In this document: positions 54,078-63,295 of the stretch, piece after piece | Position numbering within the stretch: position 1 is the first letter of the stretch | Layout: every line of letters begins with the position of its first letter | Origin: Agrobacterium tumefaciens | GTDB lineage: Bacteria; Pseudomonadota; Alphaproteobacteria; Rhizobiales; Rhizobiaceae | NCBI GenBank assembly: GCA_017744915.1 | Contig: JAGIAH010000001.1 | Span: 372,001-436,000 of the forward strand | Direction: 5' to 3' | Length of the DNA: 64,000 nucleotides | Program-made: the position numbers and the translations under genes | Notes under the pieces: model-generated | The model's database searches: none | What the model saw: only the letters and a program-made list of their open reading frames with translations | What the model was told of the DNA's origin: nothing

Positions 54078-55640
54078 ATGTCGCTTACCGAAGCCCGATC
54101 AGAACCGCTCTCTTCACCGCAGCCTCGGCCGGTGGCATTTCTGAGCTATCTCCGGCAGGTCGCAATAATCGTGCTCTGGGCCATTTTTCTGCTCGCACTT
54201 CTCAATCGAGGTGCGACGGAAATCGAAAGCCGCATCGTTGTCACGGCCGCCATCTATCTGCTGCTGGTGCCGGCGATCCTTCTGTTCGGCCCGCCCAGGG
54301 CGGGTGCCGGCAAGGTGCTTGTCGCTGCCTGCTTTTTATTGGCGGCACTCATCGTGCAGATGTTGCTGCAGGCCTCGTCCATGCCGGCAATTGCAGCCCC
54401 CAACCCGGCCTGGTCCGTCGCCACCATGTTCACGCAGATTGCGCCGGTCGCCACGATCTCACTGACGCCCGCAGATGACCGGCTCGGGCTGATGAGCGCC
54501 GCCCTGCCCTTCGGCGCTTTTATGGCCGGTCTCGTGATTTTCGATACCGATGAGCTGGCGGCGAAAACATTGCGATGGTTCGCAATCGCCGGCGGCTGGC
54601 TCGCGCTGTTTTCGATCCTGCAATTTGTGCTTTTTCCCGAAGCACTCGGCGTGGTTCAAAAGCGCGCCTATCTCGGCAGCCTGACCGGCCTTTTCGTCAA
54701 CCGCAATACTGCCGCGACATTTTTCGGCCTCATCCTTCTTACGCTCCTTGTTTTATTACACAAAAGGCTTCTGGCCCCGGACTGGGGAAGGGTGAAGGCG
54801 CTGGTGGCAAATCGTCTGACCGTGCCGGACGACCAGAAACGCCTTGTCCGCCAGGCCGCCTTCATCGGCGCGCTCACCGCCTTCTGCTTCATCGCATTGA
54901 TGCTGACCGGATCGCGGGCAGGGATCATGTCAAGCTTCGCGGCACTGGTCGTCCTGATCCTGCTGACCATCTTCAACTCTCCTGCCAGGATCGGGCGAAA
55001 TACGGCTTCCCCCCGGCGCAGGCGGCGCGGGTCGAGACGTTGGGCCGCGCTGATGATCGCGGTCGCCATCGCCCTCTTCTCGCTTTTCGCCAACCGGGTG
55101 GCGCTGCGCATGGAAACGCGTATGGAAGACGATATGCGCTTCTGCTACATGCCGGGCATCACCCGTGCCATCGCCGACAATTGGCCGCTCGGGTCGGGCC
55201 TTGCAAGCTTTGCGGAAATTTATGCACCCTATCACCTGGCGCGATGCGGCGTGGACGCAGTCGTCACCCATGCCCACAATGTCTATGCCGAGGGCTTGTT
55301 GACGGTCGGCGCCGCCTTCCCCTTCTACGCGGCTTTTTTTATTGTCGCCCAATTGCTGATTTTCATTCGCGGGGCGCGCAAACGCAAAAACTATCGTTAT
55401 GCGTCTCATCTCGGCCTTGCCGGGCTGCTGCTTGTCCTGTTGCATTCGACGCTTGATTTTTCGCTGCAGATTCCCGGCTTCGCCATGACCTACGCCGTTT
55501 TCCTCGCACCCGTCGTCACGCTCTGCCTCAATCCGCCAGGAGTGGAACGGGGCGGGCGCAGAAGGCGGATGCAATTTCCCGGGAGTGAAGGGCCTGCGAA
55601 AGATGCGGCGCATCTGCCCGGAGGGCTAGGTTCGGCATAG
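54078..55640 (+). CDS. O-antigen ligase/polymerase-like protein (Wzy_C family)
   Basis: A 520-residue membrane protein with about twelve predicted helices. The characteristic periplasmic loop and following segment are FCYMPGITRAIADNWPLGSG and HAHNVYAEGLLTVG, in which the His-rich motif and Arg are shared by O-antigen ligases (WaaL) and Wzy polymerases. Length fits either. Because it follows a Wzz/kinase gene the polymerase role is favoured: joining repeat units in the periplasm. It starts 76 bp after the previous gene. The C-terminal tail is basic and cytoplasmic (GRRRRMQFPG). Confidence 0.82.
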   Translation: MSLTEARSEPLSSPQPRPVAFLSYLRQVAIIVLWAIFLLALLNRGATEIESRIVVTAAIYLLLVPAILLFGPPRAGAGKVLVAACFLLAALIVQMLLQASSMPAIAAPNPAWSVATMFTQIAPVATISLTPADDRLGLMSAALPFGAFMAGLVIFDTDELAAKTLRWFAIAGGWLALFSILQFVLFPEALGVVQKRAYLGSLTGLFVNRNTAATFFGLILLTLLVLLHKRLLAPDWGRVKALVANRLTVPDDQKRLVRQAAFIGALTAFCFIALMLTGSRAGIMSSFAALVVLILLTIFNSPARIGRNTASPRRRRRGSRRWAALMIAVAIALFSLFANRVALRMETRMEDDMRFCYMPGITRAIADNWPLGSGLASFAEIYAPYHLARCGVDAVVTHAHNVYAEGLLTVGAAFPFYAAFFIVAQLLIFIRGARKRKNYRYASHLGLAGLLLVLLHSTLDFSLQIPGFAMTYAVFLAPVVTLCLNPPGVERGGRRRRMQFPGSEGPAKDAAHLPGGLGSA

Positions 55641-55690
55641 ATTTCGCAAATGTTTTATTGATTGGAAAATTTGGACGCAGGAATTTGGGT

Positions 55691-56887
55691 ATGCGGATAT
55701 TGCAGGTAACCTCGCTATTTTCTCCCGACCGCGTGGGCGGGGCCGAAATATTCGTGGAAGACCTCGCCCGTGGGCTGGCCGACAAGGGACACAAGGTTGC
55801 CGTGGCCGCCATTTCCCGCGAACGGCAGGCGGCAGAGCAGCGCGACGGTTTCGCCATTCACCGCCTCGGGCATACCACGCCGTTTTTTATCGGCGACTGG
55901 GCGCGACAACCGGAGTGGAAGCGAAAATATTATAAAGTCGCCGTGCAGCTGGATCCGCGCCTCGTTCGCCGGCTCGCGCACATCATCGATAATTTCCAGC
56001 CCGACGTGGTCAACACCCATTCGCTCTCGGAACTGACGCCGCTGATCTGGCCGATGATCCGCAAGCGCGGCATTCCGCTTGTCCATTCGCTGCATGATTT
56101 CACCAGCATGTGCACCAACGGTTCCCTGTTCCACGACGGGCATATCTGCGATGGCAGCAGCAAAAAATGCCGCGCCTTTTCCTATCTGCACCGGCGTTGC
56201 CAATGTGCGGTCGATGCCGTTGCCGGTGTCGGTCGCGATATCGTCGAACGCCATGTGCGGGCAGGCTTTTTTACCCATGTGCCCGAAAGCCGCCGCGCGG
56301 TGATCTGGAACGCCATCTCACCGCCGGGTGAGCCAGAGCCGCGCATTGCCCGCGCGCCGGGAGAACCGCTCGTTTTCGGTTATCTCGGCCGCATCGAGGC
56401 ACCCAAGGGGGCGGATCTGCTGATCGAAGCATTGCGGCTTCTGCCATCGCAGGGCTGGCGATTGGTCATGGCGGGCCGGGCGCCGGAAGGCATCGAGGCC
56501 TATCAGCAAAAGACAGCCGGTCTCCCGGTCGAATTTCCGGGCTATGTGGAGGCCGATCGTTTCTTTGCCGGCATAGATTGCCTCATCGTGCCGCCCTTGT
56601 GGCCGGAAGCTTTTGGACGCACCGTCGCGGAAGCCATCCTGCGCGGTATACCCGTCATCGGCGCCAATCTTGCCGGCGTTGCCGAACAGATCGGCCCGGA
56701 CAGGCCGGAACGCCTGTTTGCACCGGGCAACGCCGCCGAACTCGCGGCACGCATGGCGGACGCCATGCGCAATCCCACCCTGCTTGCGGAGACGCCGGAA
56801 ACCAGAGAGAGAATTTCGCAGAGCGTCGCACCCGAACGGGTGGTTGCGGCCTATGAAAAGCTCTATTCGGATGTGCGCAAGGCGTGA
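55691..56887 (+). CDS. Glycosyltransferase family 4 (second of four)
   Basis: A 398-residue GT-B glycosyltransferase. It begins ILQVTSLFSPDRVGGAEIFV (glycine-rich acceptor loop) and has the donor-binding EX7E motif in LWPEAFGRTVAEAILRGIPV. A cysteine-bearing stretch (DFTSMCTNGSLFHDGHICDG, then KKCRAF) is reminiscent of the first GT4 at 46876, suggesting these two are related and may use similar substrates. ATG at 55691 after a short AGGAATTTGGGT ribosome-binding region. It lies 50 bp after the polymerase-like gene and closes the plus-strand block. Confidence 0.86.
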   Translation: MRILQVTSLFSPDRVGGAEIFVEDLARGLADKGHKVAVAAISRERQAAEQRDGFAIHRLGHTTPFFIGDWARQPEWKRKYYKVAVQLDPRLVRRLAHIIDNFQPDVVNTHSLSELTPLIWPMIRKRGIPLVHSLHDFTSMCTNGSLFHDGHICDGSSKKCRAFSYLHRRCQCAVDAVAGVGRDIVERHVRAGFFTHVPESRRAVIWNAISPPGEPEPRIARAPGEPLVFGYLGRIEAPKGADLLIEALRLLPSQGWRLVMAGRAPEGIEAYQQKTAGLPVEFPGYVEADRFFAGIDCLIVPPLWPEAFGRTVAEAILRGIPVIGANLAGVAEQIGPDRPERLFAPGNAAELAARMADAMRNPTLLAETPETRERISQSVAPERVVAAYEKLYSDVRKA

Positions 56888-56977
56888 GCCCCCAGTTTCG
56901 GGACAGGACGGGCCTCCATACTCCCCGGCCCAAGCCGTCCATTCCGGGAATGAGGAAGTGACGGGTATCGGCCGCGC

Positions 56978-58093
56978 TTACGGCGTTCCCTTCCGGGTGT
57001 CGGGCCTTTGCCGGAAAAGCTGGGCATAGCTCTCCGCCGCCTTCTGCCATGAATAGAGCTTGCGGTTTTCATATCCCGCCTGGCGAAGATCGCCTGCCAG
57101 TTCGGGATCCGCCAAAAGCCGCTCAAGCGCGGAAACAAGGCTTTCAGCATCAGCCGGATCGAAGGTGAGCGCACCCTTGCCCGCGATCTCAGGCGTTGCC
57201 GAACGATTGGAACAGACAACCGGGCATCCCAGTTGCTGCGCCTCCAGCACCGGCAGGCAGAACCCCTCATAGGTGGAAGGCACGCACAGGCAGGCGGCGT
57301 GGCGGTAAAGCTCGATGAGTTGCCGGTCTTCTATGCCGGAAAGCCGGATCAGCCGGGTCTTCAACTCCGGATCATCCAGCATACCGGCGATTTCCTCGGC
57401 CTCATCACGGCCCACATGCACGAGATGCAGATCCGGCCGGTTTTTACCGACTGTGGCAAAGGCTTTGCCCAGCAGGCCGAAATTTTTATTGGAGGTCGCG
57501 TTTCCGACCGCCAGTATATAGGGCCCGGCAACGGGTGGCACGGCTTCAAAGGCCTCAGGATCAACATTCAGCGTGCTGTCGGAATGGATGGTGAGGCTTT
57601 TGCCGGCAGCGGCGGGGAAAAATCGCGCCAGATCCTTCCGCGTCGCTTCGGACACGCAGGCGACCCGGTCCGATCCGGCCAGCATCAGGCGGAAGATGAA
57701 ATCGGTCGTCAGGGCCGCCCGCCAGCCGATCTGTTCAGGAATGGTTTTGAAATAGAGATCATGAACAAGGGTGACCCGACGTCTGCCGCCGAAAGGGCTT
57801 CCGAAGGGATCGGCATTAAACAGCACGTCGATACTGTGCCGACGGCAAAGTGCAGGCAGCACAGCGGCCTGACGCAACACGTCGAAAACCATGATGCGCG
57901 GCCGGGGCGTTTCGATGAGCTGAAGCCGGCTGTCGCGCAGGTTTTCGGGCAGTTGCGCCCGCGTCCAGGGAGAGCGCAGGATGTAGTCGTCATCCGTCTG
58001 CTCCAGCAGCCGCTCCAGCAGGCTGAAGGCCACACGGGCAACACCGGAGGCCTTGCCGCCATATTGGCTCGGCATGTTTACGAGAATGCGCAT
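56978..58093 (-). CDS. Glycosyltransferase family 4 (third of four)
   Basis: A 371-residue GT-B enzyme. N-terminal loop ILVNMPSQYGGKASGVARVA, donor-site motif VPSTYEGFCLPVLEAQQLGCP with the EX7E pattern (EGFCLPVLE), typical of mannosyl- or rhamnosyltransferases of the WbaZ/WsaF style. ATG at 58093 is chosen over an upstream one because the Rossmann strand should start here. It lies 55 bp after the fourth GT4 on the minus strand, facing away from the rest of the plus-strand block. Specificity is not readable. Confidence 0.86.
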   Translation of the reverse strand: MRILVNMPSQYGGKASGVARVAFSLLERLLEQTDDDYILRSPWTRAQLPENLRDSRLQLIETPRPRIMVFDVLRQAAVLPALCRRHSIDVLFNADPFGSPFGGRRRVTLVHDLYFKTIPEQIGWRAALTTDFIFRLMLAGSDRVACVSEATRKDLARFFPAAAGKSLTIHSDSTLNVDPEAFEAVPPVAGPYILAVGNATSNKNFGLLGKAFATVGKNRPDLHLVHVGRDEAEEIAGMLDDPELKTRLIRLSGIEDRQLIELYRHAACLCVPSTYEGFCLPVLEAQQLGCPVVCSNRSATPEIAGKGALTFDPADAESLVSALERLLADPELAGDLRQAGYENRKLYSWQKAAESYAQLFRQRPDTRKGTP

Positions 58094-58148
58094 TCTTACC
58101 CTTCCGCCTGCCGGCATTGCCTGCCGCACTGGATCACCCGGCGGAACA

Positions 58149-59297
58149 TCACGCCGCTTCCTTCAACAGCGCGGAAACGGACCGGCAGGTCTCCTCCAGC
58201 GAGAAACGCCGGCTCACATCCTCACGTCCCTTCTGCGCCAGCCTTGCCGCCAAGGCCGGTTGCGACAGGATGCAGCCGAGTGCTGCGGCCAGCGCCGATG
58301 CATCCCCAGGCGGCACGAGCAGGCCCGTTTCGCCATCGCGAATGATTTCGGTAACCCCACCGCCACGCGTGGCGACAACCGGCCGCCCGCACATCATCGC
58401 CTCGACCACCACCCGGCCGAAGGGTTCGGCGACAATCGAGGTGTGGGCAACCACATCCATGGCCGCCATCAGTTCCGGCACGTCCGAGCGGAAGCCGAGG
58501 AAGCGGACGCGATCATCAAGACCAAGACGGCTCGCCTGTTCGCGGATACGCGCCTCATAGGCTTCCTGTCCAAAAAGCGCGCCGCCAACAATGACCGCCT
58601 GTACGCCCTCCATCGCGGCAATCGCCTCCAGGAACACATGCTGCCCCTTCCATTCGCTCAGCCTGCCGAACAGGCCGACAAGCGGCTGCGGACCAAGGCC
58701 CAGTTCCGCGCGCAGCCGCGCGGCCATGCCGGGTTCGTGAACACTTGCCCTGGCAGGATCGAAACCATTGTAAACGATGCGCACCTTGCCGGCCTCACCG
58801 CCGGCCTCGATGAAAGCCCGGCCCGTTTCCTCGGAATTGACGGCCACCAGCCTGGCGAAAAGGCGCGCAAATGCCAGCGAAGCCCGGCGGTTAACGGCAC
58901 TGAAGGCGGGATCGGTGACGATATCGTGCAGAACCCAGACGAGCGGACGGCCGCTGAGTTTCGCCGCCAGCGCACAGACGAAAAGCGCCTTTTGCGAATT
59001 GGCGCAGATCACATCGTAATGTTTCGCTTCCCGGCTCAATTGCCAGGCAACCGCCATCACGTCGGCCGCGCCGCGAAGCAATGCGCCGAATGACGAATCG
59101 CGACGGATCGACAGCATTTTTTCGCCGGCGGACAACATCACCGCAGGCCGCCCGGCACCCGCCAGATCATCGGCGGCAGCACCGCCGCTCAGAAAACAGG
59201 CGCGCCAGGAATGCGGCCCGGCCTTGACGAGGTCCGTCAGGAAAAGTTCGGCACCGCCCTTCTCGCCGGTATGGCTGACAAAAAGCGCGGAGGTCAT
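58149..59297 (-). CDS. Glycosyltransferase family 4 (fourth of four)
   Basis: A 382-residue GT-B enzyme. The N-terminus ALFVSHTGEKGGAELFLTDL has the glycine loop, and SIVAEPFGRVVVEAMMCGRP is the EX7E donor motif followed by ATRGGGVTEII. ATG at 59297 follows GCAGGGGTGATGCC. It heads a two-gene minus-strand operon with the GT4 at 56978. Together with the two GT4s elsewhere this gives at least four sugar-adding enzymes, which sets a lower bound of about five sugars per repeat if each adds one residue to a primed lipid. Confidence 0.87.
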   Translation of the reverse strand: MTSALFVSHTGEKGGAELFLTDLVKAGPHSWRACFLSGGAAADDLAGAGRPAVMLSAGEKMLSIRRDSSFGALLRGAADVMAVAWQLSREAKHYDVICANSQKALFVCALAAKLSGRPLVWVLHDIVTDPAFSAVNRRASLAFARLFARLVAVNSEETGRAFIEAGGEAGKVRIVYNGFDPARASVHEPGMAARLRAELGLGPQPLVGLFGRLSEWKGQHVFLEAIAAMEGVQAVIVGGALFGQEAYEARIREQASRLGLDDRVRFLGFRSDVPELMAAMDVVAHTSIVAEPFGRVVVEAMMCGRPVVATRGGGVTEIIRDGETGLLVPPGDASALAAALGCILSQPALAARLAQKGREDVSRRFSLEETCRSVSALLKEAA

Positions 59298-59718
59298 GGC
59301 ATCACCCCTGCCGGATGAAAGCAATCAACGCATCCTTGTCCGCAATTGCGGGCATGAACGGACGTCCCATGAAAAAAAGGAGCCTGTTCGTCACCGACAG
59401 CGGTATCTTCAACGGGATAGGACGCCGCAGAGCGGCACCGGGTGCTTAAGACTAAAAAAGATGTCATTCAAACCTGTGCGTAAATTAAAAATCCAATAGA
59501 GCAAATACAAAAGAAAATTATTCTGTTTTTATACTTTAGAAAATATCGAAGAAAAATTCGCGACGTTCAGCTTTTTGAGTCAATCGCCGTTTCGTTCCCG
59601 GCATGTTTTCCCCGTGCCCCATGGCGGAGTTATCCTGAGGCCAGACAGGAGAACGAACGATGACACCGCTCGAACACAACATATGCATATATATGGCGCG
59701 AACGGAAGAGGTGGCGGC
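59298..59718. other. 421-base divergent AT-rich region
   Basis: It lies between the leftward GT4 operon and the rightward SGNH gene. 59450-59560 is strikingly AT-rich (for example AAATACAAAAGAAAATTATT) and likely carries divergent promoters. The SGNH frame is already open from 59575, but no homology supports use of that part. No RNA gene was recognised. Confidence 0.5.
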
Positions 59719-61056
59719 ATGATCGGCGTAGCGCTCGGCCTTCTTCCCCGCACCCTGGGCAGCATGAGACCCTCCTTAAACGCGTTCTCCCCCTTACGCG
59801 CCCGGCTGACGGCGGGTCGGAATGCCACGATCTTCGTGAACGGCGACAGCACCGCTTATCCCGAAGCCGGGCCGTTTCAGCAATTCGCGACGCTGCTCGG
59901 CGATCTACACGATGCGAAAGTGGTGCTGTATCGATGGGCAGAATGGCAGACAAGCGCCCCCACCGGGCCAAAGGCCTATGCGGATCCGGTCACGCTGCGC
60001 GCCGGCACGGGTGCGACGCTGACCCTCTATCTCGCAACGCTGCCGGGTGCCGTGGCAGGCAATATGTTCGCCGAACAGCGCGCGGCGGCGCTGAAGATTC
60101 CCCGTCCCGATCTGTGCATCCTGCATCAGGGCCACAATATGCAAAGCTTCGAGACCCCCGGTGGTATATTGAGCGCCGGGCGAGCCACGCTGCTCGGTCC
60201 GCTGGGCATGACCGAATGGCAATGGCCGGGCGTTCCGCAACTCATCACCACCCAGAACCCCTGGCGTGATGGGACGGATTACGACAAGGTCCACCAGGTA
60301 ATTCTCGATCTGACCCGAACGCACCCGAACCTCACACTGGTGGATACGCATGCCGCCTTTCTGGCCAAGGGCAAGGATGCCGGCCTCTACCGGGACAATA
60401 TCCACCCAAACGAAGCCGGCTTCCGGCTCGTCGCCCGGGCCCTGTTCGATTCCTATCTGGCTTCCGCATCCGATAGCGGCTTCCAGACGCCTTGCTGGCC
60501 GAAACTCCCCGCCGATAATCTCATTGGCAATGGCGATTTCACCGATTGGTCCGGCTCCCTTCCCGGCGGCTGGGCTTCGTCCTCCTCGGGTTCCGCCGCC
60601 AAAAGCGGGGATGTCGTCTTTTCCCCATCCTTCACCCACAGCCTCGCCGTCTATGCGAATGGAAACCAGACAGCCGGGCTTCTTCGGCACTTTCGCAATG
60701 CCGAAGCCGCGGCAATGATCGGCCGGACCGTTTCTTTCGCCCTGTTATATAAAAACAGCGAAAAGCAACGTTTTCCCTATATTACACTGAATGTGAAAAG
60801 CGGCGGGACAATCCGGACGATCACCTGCTCTTCCCTGCAATTCAGCAACGCCAACACCACCGGTAGTAGCGGCTGGATGTGGGCCACGGCCAACGGGATC
60901 ACCATAGATTCCGATATCAGCCCGGCCGGATATAATTTCTATCTCAGAATCCTCCCGGCATTCGGCAGCAGTGCCCCGGCCTCGAACGAGCCTGTTTACG
61001 TTCAGCGGATCATTGCAGTCGAAGGGGACCTGCCGAAAGGCAACCTGGTCGGTTGA
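59719..61056 (+). CDS. SGNH-hydrolase-like protein with C-terminal carbohydrate-binding-like domain
   Basis: A 445-residue protein. The first domain (about 30-260) is SGNH: block I IFVNGDSTAYPEAGP with Ser44, a block with LHQGHNMQSF, and the terminal DNIHPNEAGF with Asp226 and His229. A second domain (about 270-445) starts DNLIGNGDFTDWSGSLPGGW, the usual opening of jelly-roll carbohydrate-binding modules. Such proteins remove or add acetyl groups on polysaccharides. No obvious signal peptide is present at the chosen ATG (59719, after GGAAGAGGTGGCGGC); an ATG at 59683 is possible. Export route is therefore uncertain. Confidence 0.76.
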   Translation: MIGVALGLLPRTLGSMRPSLNAFSPLRARLTAGRNATIFVNGDSTAYPEAGPFQQFATLLGDLHDAKVVLYRWAEWQTSAPTGPKAYADPVTLRAGTGATLTLYLATLPGAVAGNMFAEQRAAALKIPRPDLCILHQGHNMQSFETPGGILSAGRATLLGPLGMTEWQWPGVPQLITTQNPWRDGTDYDKVHQVILDLTRTHPNLTLVDTHAAFLAKGKDAGLYRDNIHPNEAGFRLVARALFDSYLASASDSGFQTPCWPKLPADNLIGNGDFTDWSGSLPGGWASSSSGSAAKSGDVVFSPSFTHSLAVYANGNQTAGLLRHFRNAEAAAMIGRTVSFALLYKNSEKQRFPYITLNVKSGGTIRTITCSSLQFSNANTTGSSGWMWATANGITIDSDISPAGYNFYLRILPAFGSSAPASNEPVYVQRIIAVEGDLPKGNLVG

Positions 61057-61131
61057 AAAATGGAGAATATCTTGCACGGCAATGCCATCGCGCAGGACTT
61101 GTCCTCACCTGCTCCCCCCCAACGGAACGCT

Positions 61132-61614
61132 TCAGGCGACCTCGATGATTTCAATCTCCCCGCCGCCCAGGCTGGCCAGATCGCCAACCGCTTTTCCCAT
61201 CAGTACCCGCGCAACCGGAGAGACATAGGAAATCGTTCCCGCGGCAGGGTCGGCCTCATCCTCACCGACGATCCGGAAACGCTGCGTTCGCCCGTCATCA
61301 CGGCTGAATGTCACCAGACTGCCGAAGGCAACGACACCCTTTGCCTGTGGATCGGGCATCAGCTGTGCCGTGCGGACCCGCTCCGCGAAATATCGCATGT
61401 CCCGCAACGGGCCGGCGGCGATGCGCCGTCTTTCATTGATATCTTCGATAACATTGGCGGCTTCGCAGGCTTCGCGCGCCTGTTGCAATTGCCGTTCCAG
61501 CGCCTTTAGCCCGGCCTGCGTCACCAGATTGGGATGCGGAGAGATCACCCGGTCCGGCAATACGGTTTCGGCTGCGGTTTCCGCACTGTCTTCCTTGGTA
61601 AAGGCTACGCTCAA
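61132..61614 (-). CDS. GreA/GreB-family transcription elongation factor with atypical tip
   Basis: A 160-residue protein with the Gre layout: N-terminal coiled coil (about 30-85, LVTQAGLKALERQLQQAREA) and C-terminal FKBP-like domain (VAFGSLVTFSRDDGRTQRFR, ISYVSPVARVLMGKAVGDLA). At the coiled-coil tip canonical GreA has GDLKENAEY, with two acidic residues that chelate Mg in the polymerase active site; here the aligned stretch reads AAGPLRDMRYF, lacking one of them. It may bind polymerase through the secondary channel without normal cleavage activity. Start is TTG at 61614 after GGAGTATCAGGA. It lies between two polysaccharide genes but on the other strand. Confidence 0.8.
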   Translation of the reverse strand: MSVAFTKEDSAETAAETVLPDRVISPHPNLVTQAGLKALERQLQQAREACEAANVIEDINERRRIAAGPLRDMRYFAERVRTAQLMPDPQAKGVVAFGSLVTFSRDDGRTQRFRIVGEDEADPAAGTISYVSPVARVLMGKAVGDLASLGGGEIEIIEVA

Positions 61615-61891
61615 TCCTGATACTCCACTCCCGAGACGCCGCGTTAGACGTCTGCAATTCGACCCAATCTTGCCATCGCCCACAGGCGCTGGGCAAGAGC
61701 GCGCTCCGCCGGTTCAAAAACGGACATGTAACAGGCGGACGCGGCCGATGACAACGCGCCCGTTTAACAGCGCGATACAACCACAAGGGAAGATACCCCT
61801 CATATTTCGGCCTAACGGGAGGCTTTTTGCCCTGTTAGGGTGTACCGCAGGAGGAGTGAGGGAGCCAACGCCAACGGACAGGAGACGGTTC

Positions 61892-63289
61892 ATGGCCCGG
61901 ACAGTAGTGAATGCGCTTGGAGACACACTCTATTACAGCGGCAGTTCCACCGGATTTTTTTCCGCCACGGGCTCCGGCCCGCTGCTCACCGGCACCGCCG
62001 GCAATGATTCCATGTGGGGCGACAGCTCCGTGAACGTGACGATGGCGGGCGGCACGGGCGACGATATTTATTATCTTTATTCCAGCATCAATCGCGCCGC
62101 CGAAAACGCCGGTGAAGGCATCGATACCATCGATACCTGGATGAGCTATACCCTGCCGGACAATTTCGAGAACCTGCGGGTAACGGGTGACGGGCGTTAC
62201 GCCTTCGGCAATTCGCTCGACAATATCATCACCGGCGGATCGGGCCGCCAGACAATCGATGGCGGGGCCGGCAACGACGTGTTGATCGGTGGTGGCGGGG
62301 CCGACACCTTCGTCTTCACCAGCGGCAACGGCACCGATCTGATCACGGATTTCAGCGCCAATGACACGATCCGGCTCAATGGTTACGGCATCACATCCTT
62401 CGACCAGCTTGTCGGCAATGCCACGCAGCAGGGCAGCGATCTGTGGCTGAATTTTTCGAATGGTGAAGCCATCGTTCTCGCCGGAACGACCGTAGACGAT
62501 CTTCAGGCGGGTCAGTTCGAACTCAGCCTCGACCGATCGTCCCTCACCCAGACCTTCGCCGACGACTTCAACACGCTGTCGCTGCGCAGCGGCGATCAGG
62601 GAACCTGGGACGCCAAATATTGGTGGGCGCCGGAAAAGGGAAGCTCGCTGACAACGAATGGTGAGGCGCAATGGTATATCAACCCCGCTTATGCCGGCAC
62701 CTCGCAGGTCAATCCGTTCAGCGTCGACAACGGCGTGCTGACCATCACCGCCGAAGAGACCGCGCCGTCGATCGCCGATGAAGTCGAGGGTTACGACTAT
62801 ACGTCGGGCATGCTGAATACCTATTCCTCTTTCAGCCAGACCTATGGTTATTTCGAAATACGCGCGGACATGCCGACCGATCGGGGCGCCTGGCCCGCCT
62901 TCTGGCTTTTGCCGGAAAACGGCTCCTGGCCGCCGGAACTCGACGTCATCGAAATGCGCGGCCAGAATCCCAATACGCTCATCATGTCCGCCCATTCCAA
63001 CGCGACCGGCACGCAGACCTCGGTCATCAACAATGTCAGCGTACCGAGCACGGACGGGTTCCACACCTATGGCGTATTGTGGGATGCGGAACATATCACC
63101 TGGTATTTCGACGATGTCGCCGTCGCCCAGACGGATACGCCGGACGACATGCACGACCCCATGTACATGGTCGTCAATCTGGCCGTCGGCGGAACGGCGG
63201 GAACGCCATCGGCCAGTGATTTCAGCGACGGTTCGCAGATGATGATCGATTACATCAGGGCCTATTCGCTCTCCGACTGGGCCGCCTGA
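61892..63289 (+). CDS. exsH: RTX-type endo-glycanase, GH16 (ExsH/PlyA-like)
   Basis: A 465-residue secreted glycanase. The N-terminal third has RTX-like calcium-binding repeats (LTGTAGNDSMWGD at about 31, GGTGDDIYYLYSS, GGSGRQTIDGGAGNDVLIGG and GADTFVF around 114-141). The C-terminal GH16 domain contains GYFEIRADMPTDRGAWPAFW and the catalytic ELDVIEM (Glu349, Asp351, Glu354). Length and domain order match S. meliloti ExsH, which cleaves succinoglycan and leaves by the PrsD-PrsE type I system. No N-terminal signal peptide is present, as expected for type I export. ATG at 61892 follows AGGAGACGGTTC. The target polymer here is likely the local exopolysaccharide or succinoglycan. Confidence 0.85.
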   Translation: MARTVVNALGDTLYYSGSSTGFFSATGSGPLLTGTAGNDSMWGDSSVNVTMAGGTGDDIYYLYSSINRAAENAGEGIDTIDTWMSYTLPDNFENLRVTGDGRYAFGNSLDNIITGGSGRQTIDGGAGNDVLIGGGGADTFVFTSGNGTDLITDFSANDTIRLNGYGITSFDQLVGNATQQGSDLWLNFSNGEAIVLAGTTVDDLQAGQFELSLDRSSLTQTFADDFNTLSLRSGDQGTWDAKYWWAPEKGSSLTTNGEAQWYINPAYAGTSQVNPFSVDNGVLTITAEETAPSIADEVEGYDYTSGMLNTYSSFSQTYGYFEIRADMPTDRGAWPAFWLLPENGSWPPELDVIEMRGQNPNTLIMSAHSNATGTQTSVINNVSVPSTDGFHTYGVLWDAEHITWYFDDVAVAQTDTPDDMHDPMYMVVNLAVGGTAGTPSASDFSDGSQMMIDYIRAYSLSDWAA

Positions 63290-63295
63290 AAAAAC

